From positions 1 through 5,221 of the forward strand of contig JBAMMC010000025.1 of NCBI GenBank assembly GCA_039793985.1: a stretch of DNA of 5,221 bases, given 5' to 3'. Position numbers and translations under genes: made by a program. Under the pieces are notes generated by a model. That model had not been told where the DNA came from. It made no database searches and saw only the letters and a list, made by a program, of their open reading frames with translations. Positions 1 to 4,040 of this stretch are shown here, in pieces. The stretch's first letter is position 1; each line of letters begins with the position of its first letter. Origin of the DNA: ARK-14 sp002899805 (GTDB taxonomy: Archaea > Thermoproteota > Thermoprotei_A > Sulfolobales > Fervidicoccaceae).

Positions 1-278
1 GCCATACTCGTAGCTTCTTCGGGATCATTCCCATGGGACAGCTGACATGCTCTCTTATGTTCGCATGGTAGTTCATGTATGAATTCAGTCCTGCTCTCAC
101 TATGGTATTTCTGAATGTCTGCTCATTTAACTTCGGAGAACATGAAGCCACCACAACAGGTTTGCGATTACCCCCATGGCTCTTTTCTTATTTCTTCCAC
201 TACCTTCTTCGCGTTGACGACGTCAGAAATGTTGTCTCCGCACCAGCAGACGGATATTCCTATTCAAGGCCCTTTCAT
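1..278 (-). pseudogene. Decayed N-terminal part of a second hdrA-like gene
   Basis: HdrA is the FAD/iron-sulfur electron-bifurcating subunit of heterodisulfide reductase-type complexes. The reading begins at an ATG at 278-276 (MKGP), hits a TGA at 266-264, then continues in the same frame with IGISVCWCGDNISDVVNAKK and VVEEIRKEP, the typical HdrA N-terminus, to a TAA at 170-168. After a frame change, 159 to about 37 reads VVVASCSPKLNEQTFRNT, then AGLNSYM and ANIREHVS, the next conserved HdrA block. A second frame change near 36 gives HGNDPEEATSM to the window edge. About 25-30 residues that normally separate the first two blocks are missing. Two stops, two frame changes and a deletion argue for a pseudogene, although sequencing error could explain some of them. 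It continues beyond position 1, and its start lies in the tail of the upstream hdrA relic, as in a coupled gene pair. Confidence 0.75.
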
Positions 279-600
279 TTCCTCTCACCTTCCTGAGGTA
301 CGATGCTGCTCTAGCCGCCGCTGCTTCAGCCTCGACAACTGTATCAGGAATATCCTTCGGCCCTGAAACACAACCTGCGGCAGATACTCCGAGAATGCTC
401 GTTTCGATCGGACTGATTCTCTAATCTTTCGATTTTACCCGGCCAAATTCATCTAATTCTAGCTTCATGTTCTTGAATACTTCGGCGATTTCAGGGGTAG
501 GTAAGAGACCGAACGAGAGAACTAGTAGGTCGTGAGAAGGTTTGTTCATTCTTCCTCTATTTTCTATATCTTCATATGACAGTATCACCAAAATTCTTTT
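276..600 (-). pseudogene. Decayed C-terminal fragment of an hdrA-like gene
   Basis: This is the C-terminal end of the HdrA FAD-binding module. One frame, open from 600 after a TAG at 603-601, reads VILSYEDIENRG, then HDLLVLSFGLLPTPEIAEVF and LELDEFGRVKSKD, and stops at TAG 423-421. Directly after that stop, in the same frame, it resumes as RISPIETSILGV and AAGCVSGPKDIPDTVVEAEA, the hallmark HdrA C-terminal FAD motif, followed by an Ala-rich helix ending YLRKVRGNE near 276. The frame then runs on without homology to a TGA at 225-223. The roughly 300 or more residues that should precede it in HdrA are absent, so the gene was truncated somewhere between 600 and the mscS stop at 684. The single amber codon in an otherwise readable stretch and the missing 5' part support a dead gene. 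Confidence 0.75.
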
Positions 601-671
601 CTAATAATCGAAAGTAAAAGAGCAACCAATATTATGGAAATCGATCGAAAAAGTTCTCCAATATTCCACAT
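585..671 (-). CDS. Possible small membrane peptide (28 aa), doubtful
   Basis: A short open frame begins with ATG 12 bases after the mscS stop and reads MWNIGELFRS, then a hydrophobic stretch SIILVALLLSII, then RKEFW and a TGA. It looks like a single membrane-spanning peptide. It has no Shine-Dalgarno sequence upstream, is very short, and its end overlaps the start of the hdrA relic, so chance is the more likely explanation. It is recorded only because it is the one readable item between mscS and the relics. Confidence 0.12.
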   Translation of the reverse strand: MWNIGELFRSISIILVALLLSIIRKEFW

Positions 672-683
672 ATCAAAGTTCAA

Positions 684-1439
684 TTATGATCTTATCACTT
701 TCGCCTCAGGAAAAGCTTCCAATGTTTTCTTGATAATTTCCTCTTGTATCATCGAGATTTTATTTGCATTCATTATCTCCATCGATATCTCAAATTCATA
801 TTCGCCTCTTCCTACTTTCATATTAACTTCCGGATCTGAGGCTAGCTCTGGTCTTATAGAACCTAGTATTTCCCTGATCTTCTCCATCGCTTCAATAGGG
901 TTCTTTGTCTTAGGCAACGAGAACGTTATTGTATGTATCGAACCGATCTGAGTAGTCCTGTTCACTATGATTGAGGAGACTAGCTTATTATTGGGAATGA
1001 ATATCCTCTCCCTCTTAGGTGTCTCAAGTATAATACCAGAACCTGTTTCCTCCACCATTCTCCCATAGTAGCCTTCTACCTCTATCCAATCTCCTAGTTT
1101 CACGAAGCCTAATCCTCTGATAGAATACTGGGATCCCCAACTCCTCAACGAATCAGAGAAAGCAACGATGAGGGCGAGCCCCAAAAGGAGCAAGAGGGTC
1201 GTCAATATCGAAACCTCCGGAGATATAATCCCAATTGCTATGAGAGCGGCTATCACGTAGATTATGTACCTTATAACATCCTCTATCTCTCTTCTGACCT
1301 TCCTGTCTATGGAGCTCATGGCTCTATCCAAAAGGCGAGAAAGGTATTTTGTTAGAAAGTAAATTGCGATTATGAAGACTGAGGCTATTAATATTCGAAC
1401 GAGCATCATGACTATGGGGTTATTTATCAAGGACATCAT
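684..1439 (-). CDS. Small MscS-family mechanosensitive channel
   Basis: This is a membrane channel of the MscS family, which opens under membrane tension to let ions and small solutes out during hypo-osmotic shock. The 251-residue protein has three hydrophobic segments at about 9-30, 55-74 and 77-95. The last, LLLLLGLALIVAFSDSLRSW, matches the Gly/Ala-containing pore helix of the family. The beta domain follows at about 111-160, with GFVKLGDWIEVEGYYGRMVE and ending RIFIPNNKLVSS; the GDWIEV...G.V and IPN signatures are typical. An alpha/beta C-terminal domain runs from about 165 to 250. At 251 residues it is slightly shorter than E. coli MscS (286). The start is ATG 1439-1437, overlapping the stop of the upstream phosphatase gene by four bases and preceded by GGAGGT five bases away. 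A second ATG follows directly. It is the last gene of the four-gene operon. Confidence 0.9.
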   Translation of the reverse strand: MMSLINNPIVMMLVRILIASVFIIAIYFLTKYLSRLLDRAMSSIDRKVRREIEDVIRYIIYVIAALIAIGIISPEVSILTTLLLLLGLALIVAFSDSLRSWGSQYSIRGLGFVKLGDWIEVEGYYGRMVEETGSGIILETPKRERIFIPNNKLVSSIIVNRTTQIGSIHTITFSLPKTKNPIEAMEKIREILGSIRPELASDPEVNMKVGRGEYEFEISMEIMNANKISMIQEEIIKKTLEAFPEAKVIRS

Positions 1440-2092
1440 ACTCTACCTCCATCCAAATAAGAGACTAATGCTTCGAGCGCTCCGCACAAATCAAAAACGA
1501 TCACAGATGCGAAGCGCTTCAGATTTTCTGGGACTGAACCCCGATCAATTAGGATGGAAAAATCTGTTTCTAGAAACATGCAGATGTCTGGTAAAGAGTC
1601 TCCTATAGCAATTGATGGTCTTCTCTTGAAGGGGAGGAGAGATCTCCGTTTGCAGAGGGGACATCGTATGCACCACGGGGTCTCTATTCTTTCATAATTG
1701 TTGATTACATTTCCAGTTATTTTTCCAGAAACGACTTCCAGCTCGGGAGCCAATATTTTAACATTATTCTCTTTACCCGTGAGCTTTCTAATGACAGGTT
1801 CTGCTATTTGCCTGTATGAAAGAGTTACTATATATACGTCGAAGCCTCTTTCTGAGAGCTCGGAGATTAGTTTTTTACCGCAACTAGATACTTCGGTCTC
1901 TGCAGCGATCTCCTGCAAGTAGTTCAGCTCAAACCCGGAAAGGATCGAGGCAATTCTCTTAGACTTCTCTTTCTCATCGATCGGCGCTTTGAGTATTTCC
2001 GAGATCTTCCCGTCTAGTTTCAATTCTCTCTCTACTACCACAATTGTTCTCTCTTCGGTCAAGGTCATATCTAAGTCTATGAAGGCGCTCAT
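1436..2092 (-). CDS. HAD-IB phosphatase (MtnX/SerB-like) with a CxxCxxCK motif
   Basis: This is a cytoplasmic haloacid dehalogenase-fold phosphatase that hydrolyses a phosphomonoester through a phospho-aspartate intermediate. Residues 5-12, IDLDMTLT, are motif I, with nucleophile D6 and acid/base D8. VTLS at 89-92 is motif II, a lysine around K148 is the likely motif III, and IGDSLPD at 163-169 is motif IV, with metal ligands D165 and D169. The helical cap lies between motifs I and II (about 15-80), as in subfamily IB. A cluster WCIRCPLCK at 140-148 gives CxxCxxCK just before motif IV. Similar cysteine clusters occur in MtnX/PHOSPHO1-type phosphatases, where the adjacent Lys is catalytic. The gene overlaps its neighbours by four bases on both sides. 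Its position after a GpgS-like enzyme suggests it may act as the sugar-phosphoglycerate phosphatase; phosphoserine or MtnX-type substrates are alternatives. Confidence 0.82.
   Translation of the reverse strand: MSAFIDLDMTLTEERTIVVVERELKLDGKISEILKAPIDEKEKSKRIASILSGFELNYLQEIAAETEVSSCGKKLISELSERGFDVYIVTLSYRQIAEPVIRKLTGKENNVKILAPELEVVSGKITGNVINNYERIETPWCIRCPLCKRRSLLPFKRRPSIAIGDSLPDICMFLETDFSILIDRGSVPENLKRFASVIVFDLCGALEALVSYLDGGRV
1445..1450 (-). promoter_or_regulatory. Shine-Dalgarno site of the mscS gene
   Basis: GGAGGT lies five bases upstream of ATG 1439-1437, inside the last codons of the phosphatase gene (GGA GGT encode the two Gly of its GGRV end). It is the clearest ribosome binding site in the operon and fixes the mscS start. 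The other two internal starts have only G-runs upstream (GGGGG near 2102-2106 and GGGGGG at 2789-2794), so mscS may be re-initiated more efficiently than the genes before it. Confidence 0.7.
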
Positions 2093-2781
2093 TTCTTGCT
2101 TCCCCCTGAAGATTTCTTCAGAATTTCCTCGAGAGATTCGAGAAGTTCCTTCGACGAGGTTTTTCTAACTGCGATTACCAAGAAATCTCCCTTCGCCAAT
2201 TCCTCAATCTTCTTTATACTTCCATTGGTAGCAGAGGTCACCATTACGTCTTTGACATCGCTCTCTTTTGATATAAATGAGAATATTGAATCGATTGCTT
2301 CGATGCTATTGACAGGCCTCATAACTATGAAGTCCATTCCAATGTTCTGTGGGAGGGAAAAGCGGGATGGCTTGTCTATGGAAAGAAGTGCCTTCACCTC
2401 GCCTGTCACGTAGTCCACGGGGCTAAGAACATAGTCTGAGCCACTCCTATAAAGGAGGTCAACATTCTTCGGGTTGTTGGCTATGGAAATTGTCAGGGGA
2501 ACAGAATAGACTTTCTTGCTGAGCTCGACCAAGTTGGCATTCAAGGCGTCTGAGTCCGTGAGAGCAAAGAATGTGTCAGCTATTCTAATTCCAGCATTTT
2601 CTAGCGTTGACTGTTCTGTGAGAAGACCATGTACAGGTTTTCCAGACACCTGCCTGCTCATGATTTCGGCAACCTCTGGAGAGCGCTCCACTGTGTATAT
2701 GATCCCCTGCGGGTCTGCCTCCCTGATTGCCTTCAAGATGAACATTGAGAAATGCGTGGAACCTACTACTACATGCCTCAT
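2089..2781 (-). CDS. Soluble RCK/TrkA-N-like nucleotide-binding protein
   Basis: This is a cytoplasmic Rossmann-fold protein of the RCK/TrkA-N type, the regulatory domain that gates K+ channels and transporters on binding NAD(H), ATP or a cyclic dinucleotide. Residues 1-17 start with MRHVVVGSTH, the first beta strand and a degenerate glycine loop: only G7 of the usual GxGxxG is clear. E32 ends the second strand. GLLTEQSTLENAGIRIADTF at 52-71, ALTDSDALNANL at 73-84 and GSDYVLSPVDYVTGEV at 114-129 match the TrkA-N pattern (G.atd...L..AGi..Ad, ALTdsD..N, G.d.V.sP). Residues 145-205 form a second alpha/beta domain in the position of RCK-C but poorly matching it. The last 25 residues are charged and helical. 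It has no membrane segments, so it needs a separate partner; the only membrane protein in the operon is the MscS channel. Four-base ATGA overlaps join it to both neighbours. Confidence 0.78.
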   Translation of the reverse strand: MRHVVVGSTHFSMFILKAIREADPQGIIYTVERSPEVAEIMSRQVSGKPVHGLLTEQSTLENAGIRIADTFFALTDSDALNANLVELSKKVYSVPLTISIANNPKNVDLLYRSGSDYVLSPVDYVTGEVKALLSIDKPSRFSLPQNIGMDFIVMRPVNSIEAIDSIFSFISKESDVKDVMVTSATNGSIKKIEELAKGDFLVIAVRKTSSKELLESLEEILKKSSGGSKK

Positions 2782-3509
2782 TCAATTTCCCCCCTTTCTA
2801 TATCTTTTTTAAACTCTGAAAGGAGTTTTTCTCCCTCAGTTGCGCTCAGTTTCCCGTCCCTCTCAGCCCTTCTCAGTATCGTCTCAGCAACCTCAAATGC
2901 CATCTCTGTAAGCATGGGCAAGGGCTTCATATCGTGATCCTTATAGCCTAAATGCCTCTCAACTATCCTGAAACCTGCTTTATGAATATCTATCACAATG
3001 CCAATATCGACACCCCATCCCAGTTCCCAATCCACTGCGGAAAACGCCTTCCTGGTTCCAGCTATTTCACCGCTGAGAGGCTGAGAGAGCTTCGCAAGTT
3101 CTGGATAGAACATCCTGAGCAAGGGTTTTGCCACCAGCTCGGTCACTCTCCCAGAAGCCCTTCCAAAAGTCCCCTTGACGAAATCTGCCTCACCTTTCCT
3201 GAGGGGCTCCAGGAGGTTGTCTATGAATTCTACAGATAAGTTCTTTATATCAGCATCTAGGAATGCTATTATGTCCCCCTTAGCAAAGTAGAAGCCGTCT
3301 CTCATCGCTACCCCTTTTCCAGGATACCTCAGGAGACTCTGAAAAACTACTCGAGCCCCCATCTTAGACGCTATCTCAGGGGTTCCATCTGTGCTCATTC
3401 CATCAACCACGATGATTTCCTTAACTCCCTGAACCTTCTTAGCGATTTTTATTGACCTGGAAATGAACTTTGCTTCATCTTTAGCGGGGAAAATAATAGA
3501 GATGCCCAT
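2778..3509 (-). CDS. GpgS-like family 2/81 glycosyltransferase (glucosyl-3-phosphoglycerate synthase type)
   Basis: This is a cytoplasmic GT-A glycosyltransferase resembling GpgS, which transfers glucose from an NDP-sugar to 3-phosphoglycerate, the first step to glucosylglycerate. The N-terminal nucleotide-sugar fold shows IIFPAKDEAKFI (5-16), VVDGMSTDGT (34-43), PGKG (63-66) and the metal-binding LDADI (84-88). The GpgS hallmark follows: DFVKGTFGR (109-117), GRVTELVAKPLL (120-131), FYPELAKLSQPLSGEIAG (134-151) and GWGVDIGIVID (164-174), with H192 in YKDHDMKPL where the family has a conserved His. At 243 residues it is shorter than mycobacterial GpgS (about 320) and lacks its insertion and C-terminal tail. 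The start is the ATG at 3509, with GATGAGG just upstream and no other early Met. It is the first gene of the operon and overlaps the RCK gene by four bases. Sugar and acceptor could differ (mannose, dolichyl phosphate), but the hallmark block favours 3-phosphoglycerate. Confidence 0.82.
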   Translation of the reverse strand: MGISIIFPAKDEAKFISRSIKIAKKVQGVKEIIVVDGMSTDGTPEIASKMGARVVFQSLLRYPGKGVAMRDGFYFAKGDIIAFLDADIKNLSVEFIDNLLEPLRKGEADFVKGTFGRASGRVTELVAKPLLRMFYPELAKLSQPLSGEIAGTRKAFSAVDWELGWGVDIGIVIDIHKAGFRIVERHLGYKDHDMKPLPMLTEMAFEVAETILRRAERDGKLSATEGEKLLSEFKKDIERGEIE

Positions 3510-3510
3510 T

Positions 3511-3555
3511 CCTCATCTGTTATAAATAATTGCTTCTGCATTATTAATTGTTACT
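3511..3555 (-). promoter_or_regulatory. Probable operon promoter region
   Basis: Two A+T-rich TATA-like boxes precede the glycosyltransferase gene on the minus strand: ATTATTTATA at 3530-3521 and AATTAATAAT around 3549-3540. Archaeal transcription usually starts about 25 bases after the box centre. The nearer box would then place the start inside the coding sequence, so the farther one fits better and would give a leader of roughly ten bases that includes the GATGAGG ribosome binding site. No operator is evident. Confidence 0.4.
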
Positions 3556-3945
3556 ACCTTGCTCTCAATAGCAAATCATTTCGCCTCAAATAAATGGCTT
3601 CTAGAGTCAAGTGTAGGCTTTACGCCTGTTTCTCATTTACTGGTGGGATAAGTTCTTTTCCATCCCATGCATCTCATTAAACCCTAGGGCCATGTTCACG
3701 AAACCATTTTGGTTCCAATCTCTACTTTTGGAAAAGTCTCATGTTAATATATTCCCAATAATTTCTTTAACTTTTTCTATTATCACTATAAATTTAATTG
3801 TTTTATTATCGAAAGCTTCATGAAAAATCTCTTTGGTAAAAACTGAATTGAATTTATGATAGCGAGAGAAGCGATAATAGTTATATTCATCAGCTATAAA
3901 TATAGAAATTAGTAATAGATTTCTCAGCGAAATCATTCCGAACAT
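3554..3945 (-). pseudogene. Decayed IS200/IS605-family tnpB fragment
   Basis: TnpB is the RuvC-fold, RNA-guided nuclease of IS200/IS605 elements. A 68-residue open frame from ATG 3945 reads YYRFSRYHKFNSVFTKEIFH, then IKFIVIIEKVKEIIGNI, which resembles the TnpB stretch around the second RuvC motif (H.....I...A...I.LE.LK.I...I). It stops at TGA 3741-3739. The same frame then gives SRDWNQNGFVNMALGFNEMH, like the RD..NAA.N.AL.... segment after the zinc ribbon, ending at TAA 3639-3637. A neighbouring frame carries ELIPPVNEKQA, a TAA at 3622-3620, then SLHLTLEAIYLRRN to TAG 3556-3554; PPVNEKQA...LEA is the usual C-terminal end of many archaeal TnpB proteins. The RuvC-I part and the zinc ribbon are missing. 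The tail match is better than the match of the 68-residue part, which could be chance in A+T-rich DNA. Confidence 0.5.
3577..3627 (-). repeat. Hairpin-bearing right-end-like segment of the tnpB relic
   Basis: After the PPVNEKQA tail, two small inverted repeats occur: AGGC/GCCT with a 5-base loop (3615-3627) and CATTT/AAATG with a 10-base loop (3577-3596), the latter overlapping a GCC/GGC pairing at 3583-3598. Subterminal hairpins at this place are a mark of IS200/IS605 right ends, where the guide (omega/re) RNA scaffold also lies. The stems here are short, so this is a suggestion and not a defined element end. Confidence 0.3.
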
Positions 3946-3985
3946 GCGTTTCCTGGTTATATTTACGTAATATTTTATCTGACAA

Positions 3986-4040
3986 ATATTCTTTAAAAAT
4001 TACTTTAAAAAATCAAAAAAAATATTTTTTTAAAATTGAT
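3986..4040 (-). terminator. T-rich terminator of the S-layer gene
   Basis: Directly after the S-layer stop codon the minus strand runs through several T tracts (TTTTTTTT, TTTTTT, TTTTT) within about 50 bases, beginning with a palindromic AAAAAAATATTTTTTT. Poly-U runs without a G+C-rich stem are the normal intrinsic terminator of archaea. A strong one fits a highly transcribed S-layer gene and would insulate the downstream operon. Confidence 0.75.

Noticed and set aside
75..366. Two overlapping plus-strand open frames of 73 and 83 residues
   Set aside because: They have no recognisable domain or ribosome binding site, and the opposite strand reads as conserved HdrA blocks across the same bases.
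421..423. In-frame TAG inside the hdrA-like reading, which could be read through or encode pyrrolysine
   Set aside because: The flanks stay in one frame, but the gene is truncated upstream, no pyrrolysine machinery is in view, HdrA is not known to need it, and the neighbouring hdrA relic carries several further lesions. Decay explains it better.
641..653. TCGATCGA palindrome followed by an A-run (T-run on the minus strand) as terminator of the operon
   Set aside because: The T-run is only five bases and the palindrome is too short to fold alone. It may contribute, but I could not support it as a terminator.
634..951. Plus-strand open frame of 105 residues opposite mscS
   Set aside because: It is antisense to a well-supported channel gene, and its composition is what the complement of that gene would give.
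2096..3239. Several plus-strand open frames of 61-105 residues opposite the RCK and glycosyltransferase genes
   Set aside because: All are shadows of real minus-strand genes, with no motif or start signal of their own.
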